50,773 nt of DNA from assembly GCA_017508425.1 (NCBI GenBank), contig JAFVYZ010000019.1, forward strand, positions 1-50,773, given 5' to 3'. Source of the DNA: Clostridia bacterium. GTDB lineage: Bacteria; Bacillota; Clostridia; Oscillospirales; CAG-272. Position numbers and translations under genes: made by a program. How positions within the stretch are numbered: the stretch's first letter is position 1; the number at the start of each line of letters is the position of its first letter. Shown piece after piece: positions 10,770-18,878 of the stretch. Under the pieces are notes generated by a model that did no database searches, was not told where the DNA came from, and saw nothing but the letters and a program-made list of their open reading frames with translations.

Positions 10770-10785
10770 GCCCTATTTTGGATAC

Positions 10786-10814
10786 TTGACACGAAAACGG
10801 CGAAAGTATATAAT
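10786..10814 (+). promoter_or_regulatory. Consensus sigma-A promoter of cysK
   Basis: TTGACA (10786-10791), 17-bp spacer, TATAAT (10809-10814). The leader is only about 22 nt and no T-box or S-box fold fits in it. Confidence 0.9.
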
Positions 10815-10842
10815 TATAGTATAAAATTACGAGGGGGCACGC

Positions 10843-11769
10843 ATGATGTATTACCGCTCTATCAGCGAAATGGTCGGGGCAACACCCTTGCTGGAGCCGG
10901 CCAACTACCAAAAGATCGAGGGGCTTGAGGCCAAAGTTTTACTCAAGCTCGAGGGCTTTAACCCTGCGGGGAGTGCAAAGGACCGCGTGGCCCTTTCCAT
11001 GATCCTTGAAGCGGAGGCAACAGGCAAGCTGAAAAAGGGTGCTACGATCGTGGAGCCCACCAGCGGGAACACCGGCATCGGCCTTGCCGCCATTGGCGTG
11101 CCGCGCGGCTACCGCGTGGTGCTTACCATGCCCGACACCATGTCAGTGGAGCGCCGCCGCTTGCTTGCCGCGTACGGTGCCGAGATCGTACTGACACCGG
11201 GCGCACTTGGCATGCAGGGCGCCATTGACAAGGCCAAGGAAATTGCCGCCGCAACCGAAGGAGCCTTTATCCCCTCTCAGTTTGACAATCCTGCCAACCC
11301 CACAGCGCACCGCACCACCACGGGGCCCGAAATTTTTGAAGATACAAACGGGCACGTGGATATCCTTGTTGCCGGTGTTGGCACGGGTGGCACGCTTTCG
11401 GGCGTTGCTAAATTTTTAAAATCCAAAATTCCCACCCTCAAGGCCGTGGCAGTGGAGCCCGCCTCCTCGCCGCTCCTTTCAAGGGGTGAGTCGGGCCCGC
11501 ACGGCCTTCAGGGCATTGGTGCCAATTTCGTGCCCGAAAACCTGGATCGCCGCCTTGTAGATGAGATTCTTACCGTCACCGAGAACGAGGCGTACGCCGC
11601 CGCAAGGCGGCTTGCACGCACCGAGGGGCTGCTTGTGGGCATTTCCTCGGGTGCGGCGCTCCACGCGGCAACCGTGCTGGCAAAGCGTCCCGAAAACCGC
11701 GGCAAGGTGATCGTAGCGATACTGCCGGATACAGGTGATCGCTATCTTTCGACTCCACTTTTTGAATAA
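10843..11769 (+). CDS. cysK: Cysteine synthase A (O-acetylserine sulfhydrylase)
   Basis: A PLP enzyme converting O-acetylserine and sulfide to cysteine. The PLP lysine lies in FNPAGSAKDRVA (about K46), the substrate-binding loop is EPTSGNTGIGLA, the phosphate-cup glycines are in GVGTGGTLSGV, and GISSGAA is near the C-terminus. 308 aa is the normal length for CysK. Two consecutive ATGs exist (10843, 10846); GAGGGGG is 5 nt before the first. It is followed after 22 nt by a TIM-barrel isomerase gene, probably on the same mRNA. Confidence 0.96.
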   Translation: MMYYRSISEMVGATPLLEPANYQKIEGLEAKVLLKLEGFNPAGSAKDRVALSMILEAEATGKLKKGATIVEPTSGNTGIGLAAIGVPRGYRVVLTMPDTMSVERRRLLAAYGAEIVLTPGALGMQGAIDKAKEIAAATEGAFIPSQFDNPANPTAHRTTTGPEIFEDTNGHVDILVAGVGTGGTLSGVAKFLKSKIPTLKAVAVEPASSPLLSRGESGPHGLQGIGANFVPENLDRRLVDEILTVTENEAYAAARRLARTEGLLVGISSGAALHAATVLAKRPENRGKVIVAILPDTGDRYLSTPLFE

Positions 11770-11791
11770 ATTACGAAAGGAATAAAAAATT

Positions 11792-12640
11792 ATGAAAAAC
11801 TTACGCGTGAGCTCATCGTTTCTCCACTGTCGCCAAGATGAGGATTTTGCCGAGCATATCAAAAGAGGGCTTCTTTTTTTAAAGGAAACAGGCTTTGACG
11901 CCGCTGACTGTTCACTGAAGGGCTTAGACCTTACCGAAAACGGCTGGCAGAGGCAAGTAGAGCAGATGCTTGCCGCCGGCGAGGAATGCGGCATTCGCTT
12001 TGAGCAATGTCACCTCCCCTTTGGCGGTGTCAAGAGCGTGGTAACGGAAGCCTTTGCGGAGAAAATGCACCACGCCATTGACGCAGCGGTGGCGCTTGGC
12101 GTAAAGCACGCTGTAATGCACCCGAACACCACCACGATCCCGCTCATTTCGCACGATCGCAAGGCACTCTTTGATGAGGTTGTCGGGCATCTCGCGCCCT
12201 TTGTGGAGCACGCAAAGAGAGTGGGGCTTGACGTGGTTGTGGAGAATATGCGCGTAGTGCCCGGTATGCGTCTTTCGCACCGCTACTGCCAGGACCCCGA
12301 CGAGCTTTGCGACGTTGCCGACGCCCTTGGCATTGGCGTTTGTTGGGATTTCGGTCACGCGCATCAAAGTGGCGTGAAGCAATCCGAGGCACTCGCCTAC
12401 ATCGGCAAGCGCTTAAAGGTGTTGCACGTCAACGACAACGTTGGCATTGACGACGAGCATCTCCCCCCCTTCCTTGGAAGTGTGGATTGGCGCGATGCGA
12501 TGCACGGCCTGGCGCTCACAGGCTTTGATGGCCTTTTCAACTTTGAGCTTGCCAAGGAAAGGATCCCCGCTGAAATGCGCAAGCCCTTTGCCAACTACGT
12601 GCGCGCCACCGCAACGGAGCTGCTTACTTATATTGAATGA
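11792..12640 (+). CDS. Sugar phosphate isomerase/epimerase-like TIM barrel
   Basis: 282 aa, xylose-isomerase-like TIM barrel family. Probable metal ligands are visible: His in VMHPNT, Glu in VVVENMR, Asp/His in GVCWDFGHAHQSG, and the later VLHVNDNVG segment; the C-terminal FNFEL supplies the last acidic ligand. Such proteins isomerise or epimerise sugars or sugar acids, but the substrate cannot be told from sequence. AAAGGAA precedes the ATG. It sits directly behind cysK and ends in a strong terminator. Confidence 0.9.
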   Translation: MKNLRVSSSFLHCRQDEDFAEHIKRGLLFLKETGFDAADCSLKGLDLTENGWQRQVEQMLAAGEECGIRFEQCHLPFGGVKSVVTEAFAEKMHHAIDAAVALGVKHAVMHPNTTTIPLISHDRKALFDEVVGHLAPFVEHAKRVGLDVVVENMRVVPGMRLSHRYCQDPDELCDVADALGIGVCWDFGHAHQSGVKQSEALAYIGKRLKVLHVNDNVGIDDEHLPPFLGSVDWRDAMHGLALTGFDGLFNFELAKERIPAEMRKPFANYVRATATELLTYIE

Positions 12641-12643
12641 TAA

Positions 12644-12673
12644 AAAGGCTCGAACCTCGGTTCGAGCCTTTCA
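12644..12673. terminator. Bidirectional terminator between convergent genes
   Basis: AAAGGCTCGAACC / GGTTCGAGCCTTT, a 13-bp perfect repeat between the isomerase-like gene (plus) and the DUF2752-MBL gene (minus, ending at 12674). Confidence 0.8.
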
Positions 12674-13996
12674 TTATATAATTTTAAGAAAGCCGTTTTG
12701 GCCGGGCAAAACGTCGGGATCGTGAGACAAAAGCACGGTATGGGTGCTGCCCCCGAAGAGACGCACAAAAGCAAGACTGCGCTCCTTATTGTACGAGGAG
12801 CCTGTCGGGCGTCCCTCGGAAAGGCAACGCTTGGAATAGCACTCATCCCCGGCGATCACATAGCTTTTACCGCCGTGACGAAACGTGACGATGGAAGAGC
12901 CCTTGGAGTGACCGCCCCACACGCGCGCTGCCACACCGACAATACGGCGCCGCGACCGAAAGGGCTTGACCGTAAGCCCCGCGGGCAAAAAGCCCTTTTG
13001 AGTGGCATACTCCACCTCATCCCTTGCAATATGCACAGTTGCGTTGGTAAAATAATGTGCAGCACCCGCGTGATCATTGTGGGCGTGTGTAAGAACAAGA
13101 TCGGTGATATCGGTCGGCAAAAGTCCGTACCGTTTTAAAATTTCGGCGGGTGAGACCTGATGCTTCACATCGTATCCCCGCATGACATCGCAGCCGGCAT
13201 CCACCAGGATCCTACGGCCGCGCGTTTCGATCAGATAAAGCAGCAACGAAATTTCAACGGGATCCTGACATCCCTTGCGATCGGCAAAGGCCATGCGCTC
13301 GGGGATCGTTGTTTCACCGTATTTGAGCACCGTCAGTGACAAGGGACGCGTGCGCCTGTACTGCCAAAGGGCCACACCGACCAAAAGCGGAAGCCACAAA
13401 AGCAACACCCAAGGACTGTACAAAATCGCCGCAAACGGTACGAGAAACACGGCAAAGCAAAGGACCGTTCCAAGATCGTTCCCCCTTTTGGAGGGCAGGA
13501 TCGCCCGACACCCAAGGGCGGTCAATAAGCAAAGCAGGAAGGAGGCAAGCACCGCCCAAACAGGCGTTATGCGTGATGCCCAAAAGGGAGCGATATCTCC
13601 CATTGGGTCCACACCGAACAGGGCCAGCGTGTTCCTCAGCACAAAAAAGGCACCGAAATACCAAACCGAAAACGCAAGGAGCCATTCGGGAAACAGCGGT
13701 TTTCTCTCCTCTTTTACGATCAATACAAGGGCGCGAACGTCCAAGGCAAGGAACAACATCCCCCACGCGATCACCGCAGGATGAAAGATAAGGGCACTAT
13801 GCACATCAAAGCGAAGGCAAGCCAAAAAAGCGCGCGTGCCGCCGCAAAAGGGACAATACAGGTGCGCAACATCGTGCAAAAAGCAATGCGGCACTCGATT
13901 TTCAAAAACCGTGATCATTACGTAAGCGTACACCGCAAAAAAAGCAACGAACAACAAAAACGCCGCGTGAAACCACAAATATCGCTTCAACCGCAA
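12674..13996 (-). CDS. DUF2752 membrane domain fused to metallo-beta-lactamase-fold hydrolase
   Basis: 440 aa. The N-terminal half has several hydrophobic helices and the DUF2752 signature CPFCGGTRAFLACLRFDVH about 50 residues in. The C-terminal half (from about residue 220) is a metallo-beta-lactamase-fold hydrolase with the zinc motif LTHAHNDHAGA, a later VIAGDECY and a terminal LSHDPD. This layout puts the hydrolase in the cytoplasm or at the membrane face. The longest ORF would begin at 14038, but that ATG overlaps the promoter -10. The TTG at 13996, 8 nt after AAAGGAGG, is the better start. Substrate unknown; the lactonase-like MBL group is the nearest resemblance. Confidence 0.85.
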   Translation of the reverse strand: MRLKRYLWFHAAFLLFVAFFAVYAYVMITVFENRVPHCFLHDVAHLYCPFCGGTRAFLACLRFDVHSALIFHPAVIAWGMLFLALDVRALVLIVKEERKPLFPEWLLAFSVWYFGAFFVLRNTLALFGVDPMGDIAPFWASRITPVWAVLASFLLCLLTALGCRAILPSKRGNDLGTVLCFAVFLVPFAAILYSPWVLLLWLPLLVGVALWQYRRTRPLSLTVLKYGETTIPERMAFADRKGCQDPVEISLLLYLIETRGRRILVDAGCDVMRGYDVKHQVSPAEILKRYGLLPTDITDLVLTHAHNDHAGAAHYFTNATVHIARDEVEYATQKGFLPAGLTVKPFRSRRRIVGVAARVWGGHSKGSSIVTFRHGGKSYVIAGDECYSKRCLSEGRPTGSSYNKERSLAFVRLFGGSTHTVLLSHDPDVLPGQNGFLKII

Positions 13997-14026
13997 AGAT
14001 GCCACCTCCTTTTTTCTTGATGTCAT

Positions 14027-14055
14027 AGTATAGCACATTTCGACCTTTTTTTCAA
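14027..14055 (-). promoter_or_regulatory. Promoter of the DUF2752-MBL gene
   Basis: TTGAAA (14055-14050), 17-bp spacer, TATACT (14032-14027). It is divergent from the 14072 promoter, with the two -35 boxes 16 bp apart. Confidence 0.8.
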
Positions 14056-14071
14056 GTTTTTTTGTGAACTC

Positions 14072-14100
14072 TTGATTTTTTTTAAAAAACTCGTTATAAT
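14072..14100 (+). promoter_or_regulatory. Promoter of the DUF4190-like gene
   Basis: TTGATT (14072-14077), 17-bp spacer, TATAAT (14095-14100), 30 nt before the ATG. Confidence 0.8.
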
Positions 14101-14129
14101 GTAAGAAGTAAATGAAAGGAGTGGTCTTG

Positions 14130-14516
14130 ATGAACTACAATCAAAATAATTTTAACGGATACAATAACGGAGGCTACACCCCCTCCATTGACGGTGTAAC
14201 GATGCGTGCGCACAAGCTGGCATCCTCCTCAAGAACCACCGGCATTTTAGGCCTCATTTTTTCGATCCTTTGCTGCCCGATCGTTGGCTTTATCCTCGGC
14301 CTGATCGCCGTTTTACGTGCAAGGACCGCGAAGGTCATGCTTGGCGGCAACCTCTCCGACGGAAACGTCGGCCGTGTGTGCGGCATCATTGCTTTGGTGT
14401 TCAGCATTGCCGAGGTTTTGGTCATCGTTTTTGCGGGATATACCTTATACCTTGCGCTCCTTGAGGCATTGGAGGAGCTGGATTCAACCATGTCACTTGC
14501 CCGCTTCTTACTGTAA
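14130..14516 (+). CDS. DUF4190-like small membrane protein
   Basis: 128 aa. A hydrophilic Asn/Tyr/Gly-rich N-terminus (NYNQNNFNGYNNGGY) is followed by two long transmembrane helices separated by a loop carrying RARTAKVMLGG. This is the layout of DUF4190-type proteins common in Firmicutes, with a flexible cytoplasmic tail and two helices. An ATG at 14112 is in frame, but AAAGGAG lies 8 nt before the ATG at 14130. Function unknown. It forms a monocistronic unit with its own promoter and terminator. Confidence 0.8.
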   Translation: MNYNQNNFNGYNNGGYTPSIDGVTMRAHKLASSSRTTGILGLIFSILCCPIVGFILGLIAVLRARTAKVMLGGNLSDGNVGRVCGIIALVFSIAEVLVIVFAGYTLYLALLEALEELDSTMSLARFLL

Positions 14517-14520
14517 GATA

Positions 14521-14561
14521 AAATACCGCTTTTCGCATTGCGCGAAAAGCGGTATTTTTTT
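14521..14561. terminator. Bidirectional terminator
   Basis: AAATACCGCTTTTCGC / GCGAAAAGCGGTATTT followed by more T residues; it serves the plus-strand DUF4190-like gene and the convergent minus-strand gene ending at 14564. Confidence 0.88.
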
Positions 14562-14563
14562 GC

Positions 14564-16375
14564 TTAAAACAGGGTCAATCCAAAAAAGCAAATCAAGAAC
14601 ACGTAAAAAAGATATATAACCGCGGCGGTAGCGATACGGTGATGCTTTTTGCGATCGAGGACCGTGAGCACAAAGGCCAGGACGTAAACAACGGTTGCGC
14701 CAAGACCCGCTAAGAAGGAAAGCACGCGCATTGCAAAATAAAAGGAGGAAAGCACCTCGGTACCGAGCTTATATGCCAGCACAATTTGAAGGCCGATAAA
14801 CAACGCCAGGATCGCCGACAGCAGCTCGGGCAAAAAGCGAAGCAAGCCAAAACGCTCCCCTTTACGGTCACGCCACGTGAGCCATTCAAAGAGGGAGTAA
14901 AGACCCAAGAGGAAAAAGCCGCACGTCAGGATCACCACAAGGCCAAACAACAGGGAAAAGACCGTTTTGGCATAATAAAACGGGAGCTTTTGATAAAGGG
15001 CACCGTCGGCGGTTACGACGGCGGTCACCTTCCCCTGCTCATCCAACAAAAATTGCAGGACCGGAGTGGTGCCGTCTCCCTTGGCGTCGGCAAATACGCC
15101 GCGTGCGACCTGAACCAGGTGCATCTCGCCAAAAGTGAGAGTTCCATCATCGTTGGGGGTTACCGAAAAGCAATTCCACGACGTCAAAAGGCGACCGACC
15201 AGGGAGCGTTGCTCGAGCGCGGTGCTCGCATAGGTTCCGCGCAAGGTCTTCAGCTCCAAGAGCTCACCCGTAGGATAAACAGGCAGGGGGTCCGTTGAGG
15301 ACAATGCGGTCTCAGGATAAGCGAGGAGCGCGTTTTCCGCCGTGTTGGTGAGCACCAGCACGGCTTCCATTTTACTTCGATCCAGCGCGAGCGAAGCCCC
15401 AAAGCAGGCCGTTTTGGCACGTCGGGAAAGAACACCGTCACAAGCGGAAAAACCGAGTGACGTAGGGCGGAAAATACCGCTTTCATAGGTGTCAAGCAGC
15501 TGGGCCCTCGCGGTCTTGGTCAAAATCACATCGCTCTCGCCAAGAAGCCAAGAAATAAATTTTGCAAGATCACCGGCCGAGGAGACCATGCCCGTGGCAG
15601 GATAAAGCCCTGCATAGGTCTTGCCACCGTTGTGGGGGGCCGTAAAATTCCCCTGCCCCGCCGTCACATAGCCCACGGCATACCCATCGGGTACAGTTTC
15701 GCCAACAAACGGGTAGGTGTTTTTCATACCGAGAGGAGCAAGGATCTTGTCGGTCAGGTAGTCATCATAAGACACCCCCGAGACCGTTTCGATCACAAAG
15801 GCCGCAAGAGCTATACCGAAGGGCGAATACGAATAGGCCGTACCCGGCAAGGTCACCTGCGCCGGCACGTCGGCCAAGATCGCCTCCTCCAGCGTTTCAA
15901 AGGTGTGCCCCTCCTTATCAAAGGAATTGTCGAAGATACGACCGCCGAAGCCGGCGCGTCCCGTCAGCAACTGACGTACCGTGACAGGATAGGAAAGTGC
16001 CAATTTTGCCGCAAAATCAGCCGACAAATAGGTAAAGATATCCGCGTCAAGGGAAAGCTTCCCCTCCCCCTCCAGAACAAGAGCCGCCACCGACACAAAA
16101 GTCGAAGACACCTCACCGATTTCAAAAAGCGTGCTTGCCGTTACGAGAGTTTTGGCCGAAAGATCGGCATACCCAAACCCGTCCGACATCACCACCGATC
16201 CGTTTTTGTAAAGCACCACGGCGGCACCTGCAGTATCGGCACCGACCGATGCCGATACCGCCTCCATCGAGGCACCGACGGCCACGTCAAAGGGCTTGGT
16301 ATCCGCGGCCGTGATCGGCAACGCCAGGCACAAAAGCATGCACAGCGCGAGCAAAATACAAGAAAACCGTTTCAA
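14564..16375 (-). CDS. Beta-lactamase-fold membrane protein lacking catalytic motifs
   Basis: 603 aa. A signal peptide (KRFSCILLALCMLLCLALP) precedes an extracellular domain of the class C beta-lactamase/penicillin-binding fold, then four or more transmembrane helices in the last ~150 residues. The fold is recognisable (YKNGSVVMSDGFGYAD, FEIGEVSSTFVS, VTVRQLLTGRAGF), but all three catalytic motifs are altered: SxxK reads EVSS (about residues 88-91), YxN reads YSP, and the third motif before FGASLALD lacks HxG/KTG. It is therefore probably a non-catalytic relative acting as a binding or regulatory protein. GTG at 16384 abuts the ribosome site; TTG at 16375, 9 nt after GGGAGG, is the preferred start. 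Confidence 0.85.
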   Translation of the reverse strand: MKRFSCILLALCMLLCLALPITAADTKPFDVAVGASMEAVSASVGADTAGAAVVLYKNGSVVMSDGFGYADLSAKTLVTASTLFEIGEVSSTFVSVAALVLEGEGKLSLDADIFTYLSADFAAKLALSYPVTVRQLLTGRAGFGGRIFDNSFDKEGHTFETLEEAILADVPAQVTLPGTAYSYSPFGIALAAFVIETVSGVSYDDYLTDKILAPLGMKNTYPFVGETVPDGYAVGYVTAGQGNFTAPHNGGKTYAGLYPATGMVSSAGDLAKFISWLLGESDVILTKTARAQLLDTYESGIFRPTSLGFSACDGVLSRRAKTACFGASLALDRSKMEAVLVLTNTAENALLAYPETALSSTDPLPVYPTGELLELKTLRGTYASTALEQRSLVGRLLTSWNCFSVTPNDDGTLTFGEMHLVQVARGVFADAKGDGTTPVLQFLLDEQGKVTAVVTADGALYQKLPFYYAKTVFSLLFGLVVILTCGFFLLGLYSLFEWLTWRDRKGERFGLLRFLPELLSAILALFIGLQIVLAYKLGTEVLSSFYFAMRVLSFLAGLGATVVYVLAFVLTVLDRKKHHRIATAAVIYLFYVFLICFFGLTLF

Positions 16376-16407
16376 TCCAATCACCCTCCCTTTGTTAAGA
16401 TAATATT

Positions 16408-16436
16408 ATTTTAGCATAATGAAAACCGTTTGGCAA
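16408..16436 (-). promoter_or_regulatory. Promoter of the beta-lactamase-fold gene
   Basis: TTGCCA (16436-16431), 17-bp spacer, extended -10 TATGCTAAAAT (hexamer 16413-16408). Confidence 0.78.
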
Positions 16437-16477
16437 GTTCTTTTCCCCATTTTTGCCAAAAGTAGGGGGCGGTATGC

Positions 16478-16508
16478 AAAAAAGAGAGTGCGTGGCACTC
16501 TCTTTTTT
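16478..16508 (-). terminator. Terminator of the pgk-tpiA-rbfA-ykvI region
   Basis: AAAAAAGAGAGTGC / GCACTCTCTTTTTT, loop of 3 nt, overlapping the stop codon of the YkvI-like gene. Confidence 0.88.
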
Positions 16509-17604
16509 ATGTATTTACCCCGTTTTTGCGTTTTGAGCGGTAAAAGCGCCACGCGTGGATGAGGAGTAGCATGATCGGCAGGGTGCCGAGGTACCCGAAG
16601 ATGGGGAAAAGCACGCTCACCAGGTTTTCAAATCCGAAAAGGCCAAGGGCAAAGGCCGCAAGCGACACAAACGCCATAACGGGTATCAAAAACCGCTTTT
16701 TGGAGGCGAAGGTACGCGCGAAATATTCGCTGATAGAAGCCGCGGCCGAAAGGGTCGCTGAGAAGATGGCGCACATCAGCAAGAAGCCGTAAACGACGCC
16801 AAAAACCACGCTTTGACGGGTGGCAAGCTCGATCATGGGCAGGGCGCTTTCGCGCACCTCGGGATCGGTGGCAATGGCCAAAAGAATGACGAGCGCGAGT
16901 GCTGTAAAAAGCAGCATTCCGACACATATACCGCGCGAAACGGGGCGCTTTTTTGGGTGCATCGATGCCCCGAAGGGCACGAGCACGGGGAGCATGCAGA
17001 AAAGCGCGAAGGCGGCGTAACTCATACCGTCCAGCGGCCAAATTCCGCTTACCGCCCCTTGTGGCGCCCCCGTGGGGAAGGCGAAGCCCTCGGCCCGTGC
17101 CATCGCAACAAGCGAAATGAGCACCGTGAGCACCACCAAAGTGGGGATCACCAGCGAAAACACGCGGAGCAGCCCTTTGATGCCAAACAGCGACAGGAAG
17201 AACACGAGCACAGTAAAAAGCGCACCGCCCACAGCGGCGGACACGCCGAACATTTGATCGAGCAACGACCCAAAGGCCGAGATGCCTACCAAATAGATCA
17301 TAAAGACAAAGAGGATCTCCAAAACGGCAATCGATACACGCAGGGGCTGACAGTCAAAAAAGACCACAATCTTATCCATGCGCCCCTCGCCTGTATCCAT
17401 GGCGAGGCGAAGCATCACGGCACCGATAAGGCCCATCACGGTCATCGAAAGCGTCACAGCCGCAAAGAGCCACGAGCCGTGGATGCCAAAAAACTGACAC
17501 AACTCCTGCCCCGACAAAAAGCCGGCGCCAATTAACGATCCAAGGAGCGCCATGGCAACGGTAAAGCTGCCCTGACGCTCCCTTTTTTCAGTGATTCTCT
17601 TCAC
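16507..17604 (-). CDS. YkvI-like membrane transporter
   Basis: 365 aa with about ten hydrophobic helices. The first helix carries the broken-helix glycines of the LeuT/APC fold: ALLGSLIGAGFLSGQELCQFFG region, with GAGF as the substrate-site signature. It matches the YkvI family of Firmicutes, for which no substrate is firmly established. The start is GTG at 17604, with GGGGAGG 7 nt upstream; no ATG fits better. It follows rbfA by 30 nt and is the last gene before the terminator. Confidence 0.85.
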   Translation of the reverse strand: MKRITEKRERQGSFTVAMALLGSLIGAGFLSGQELCQFFGIHGSWLFAAVTLSMTVMGLIGAVMLRLAMDTGEGRMDKIVVFFDCQPLRVSIAVLEILFVFMIYLVGISAFGSLLDQMFGVSAAVGGALFTVLVFFLSLFGIKGLLRVFSLVIPTLVVLTVLISLVAMARAEGFAFPTGAPQGAVSGIWPLDGMSYAAFALFCMLPVLVPFGASMHPKKRPVSRGICVGMLLFTALALVILLAIATDPEVRESALPMIELATRQSVVFGVVYGFLLMCAIFSATLSAAASISEYFARTFASKKRFLIPVMAFVSLAAFALGLFGFENLVSVLFPIFGYLGTLPIMLLLIHAWRFYRSKRKNGVNT

Positions 17605-17634
17605 GCCGTCGCCTCCCCTTTTAAGGTAGGGCGA

Positions 17635-18003
17635 TCACGCATTACCGTCTTCCTCTTCCTCAGGTGTAATCTCAATGGTGCTAAGGATCTTTGAAATGTG
17701 TGCGCCGTAGGCAATTGAGTTATCCTCGACAAAGGTAAACTCGGGGGTCGCACGCAAATTGAGGCGCTGTGCCACCTGGCGGCGAATAAAGCCGGCCGAG
17801 GATTTTAAGCCCAAATAGACCTCCTTGGGCTCACCGCGCATGGCCGAATAATAGACCTTTGCAAATTTGAGATCGGGGGTCACGTCAACGCCCGTGATAC
17901 TGACAAACGCATCCTTCACGCGGGGATCCTTGATCTCGCGCAGAATGACGGCAAGCTCCTTTTTCATCTCGTCGTTAATGCGACCTCTTCTGTAATTTGC
18001 CAT
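17635..18003 (-). CDS. rbfA: Ribosome-binding factor A
   Basis: 122 aa, KH-fold. The family features are visible: an N-terminal YRRGRINDEMKKELAVILRE helix, RVKDAFVSITGVDVTPDLKF, and the kinked KH motif region NLRATPEFTFVEDNSIAYGA. RbfA binds the 30S subunit late in assembly and is needed for 16S maturation and cold growth. An acidic tail, PEEEEDG, ends the protein. The ATG at 18003 (not 18009) is 7 nt after GGAGG. Here it sits behind tpiA rather than in the more usual nusA-infB operon. Confidence 0.95.
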   Translation of the reverse strand: MANYRRGRINDEMKKELAVILREIKDPRVKDAFVSITGVDVTPDLKFAKVYYSAMRGEPKEVYLGLKSSAGFIRRQVAQRLNLRATPEFTFVEDNSIAYGAHISKILSTIEITPEEEEDGNA

Positions 18004-18039
18004 AAACATTCCTCCAACAAGCGCGCTTTCGCACGGTTA

Positions 18040-18076
18040 ATAAGGGGCTGCCGCGCGAGCGGACAACCCCTTTTTC
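18040..18076 (-). terminator. Possible weak terminator or processing hairpin after tpiA
   Basis: GGGGTTGTCCGC pairs with GCGGCAGCCCC with one bulge, followed by TTATTAA. The short U-tract suggests partial readthrough into rbfA, for which no separate promoter was found. Confidence 0.45.
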
Positions 18077-18079
18077 CTG

Positions 18080-18847
18080 TTACTGTGCTGCGTCAACGAT
18101 CGCAGTGAATTTCTCTGCCACAAGCGATGCGCCGCCGATCAGACCGCCATCCACGTTGGGCTTTGCAAGCAATTCCGCTGCGTTTTTCTCGTTCATCGAG
18201 CCACCGTACTGAATGGTGGTCGCCTCGGCTACGTCCTTACCGTAAAGCTCTACGAGAACCTCACGGATCACGCCGCAGGTCTGTTCGGCCTGCTCGGGGG
18301 TTGCAGTAAGACCCGTGCCGATCGCCCAAACGGGCTCATACGCGATAACGATATTCTTCATATCCTCGGCACTGACACCGGCAAGGTCCAGCTTGATCTG
18401 CATCGCGCATACCTCATTGGTGATGCCCGACACACGCTGCTCCTTGACCTCACCCATGCAAAGGATGACGCGAAGGCCGGCGGCAAGCGCGGCCTTGGTG
18501 CGAAGGTTTACGGTCTCGTCGGTCTCGCCAAAGTACTGACGGCGCTCGGAGTGGCCGATGATGACGGTGTCAACACCGATGGCCTTGAGCATTTCGGCGG
18601 AAACCTCACCCGTGTAAGCACCCTTTGCGGCGAAATGCACGTTCTCGGCACCGATGACGATGTTCGAGCCCTTTGCAGCCTCCATTGCGGCGGCAATGGT
18701 TACGTAAGGTGCACAAAAAATGATGTCGCAGTTGTCTTTGCCTGCAACCATCGGCTTGATCTCATTGATAAAAGCGGTCGCCTCGGCGGGAGTCATATTC
18801 ATTTTCCAGTTGCCGGCGATCACGGTTCTTCTCTTTGCGGGATTCAT
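18080..18847 (-). CDS. tpiA: Triosephosphate isomerase
   Basis: 255 aa. It interconverts dihydroxyacetone phosphate and glyceraldehyde-3-phosphate. Catalytic residues are in place: Lys in AGNWKMNMT, His in VIIGHSERRQYFGE, Glu in IAYEPVWAIGTGLTA, and the phosphate-binding IQYGGSMNEKNA and GGLIGGASL loops. The longer reading frame from 18949 overlaps the end of pgk; the ATG at 18847 follows AGAGGA and gives the standard TIM start. It lies 31 nt behind pgk in a glycolytic operon. Confidence 0.97.
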   Translation of the reverse strand: MNPAKRRTVIAGNWKMNMTPAEATAFINEIKPMVAGKDNCDIIFCAPYVTIAAAMEAAKGSNIVIGAENVHFAAKGAYTGEVSAEMLKAIGVDTVIIGHSERRQYFGETDETVNLRTKAALAAGLRVILCMGEVKEQRVSGITNEVCAMQIKLDLAGVSAEDMKNIVIAYEPVWAIGTGLTATPEQAEQTCGVIREVLVELYGKDVAEATTIQYGGSMNEKNAAELLAKPNVDGGLIGGASLVAEKFTAIVDAAQ

Positions 18848-18878
18848 TGATACGTCCTCTTTTCGTTTTGTGTCAAAA

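Noticed and set aside
10815-10842. T-box or S-box riboswitch controlling cysK
   Set aside because: The leader from the consensus promoter is only about 22 nt, too short for either element.
15632-16414. 260-codon plus-strand ORF opposite the beta-lactamase-fold gene
   Set aside because: Arg/His/Gly-rich antisense translation without recognisable domains; the minus-strand gene has a signal peptide, fold motifs and a promoter.
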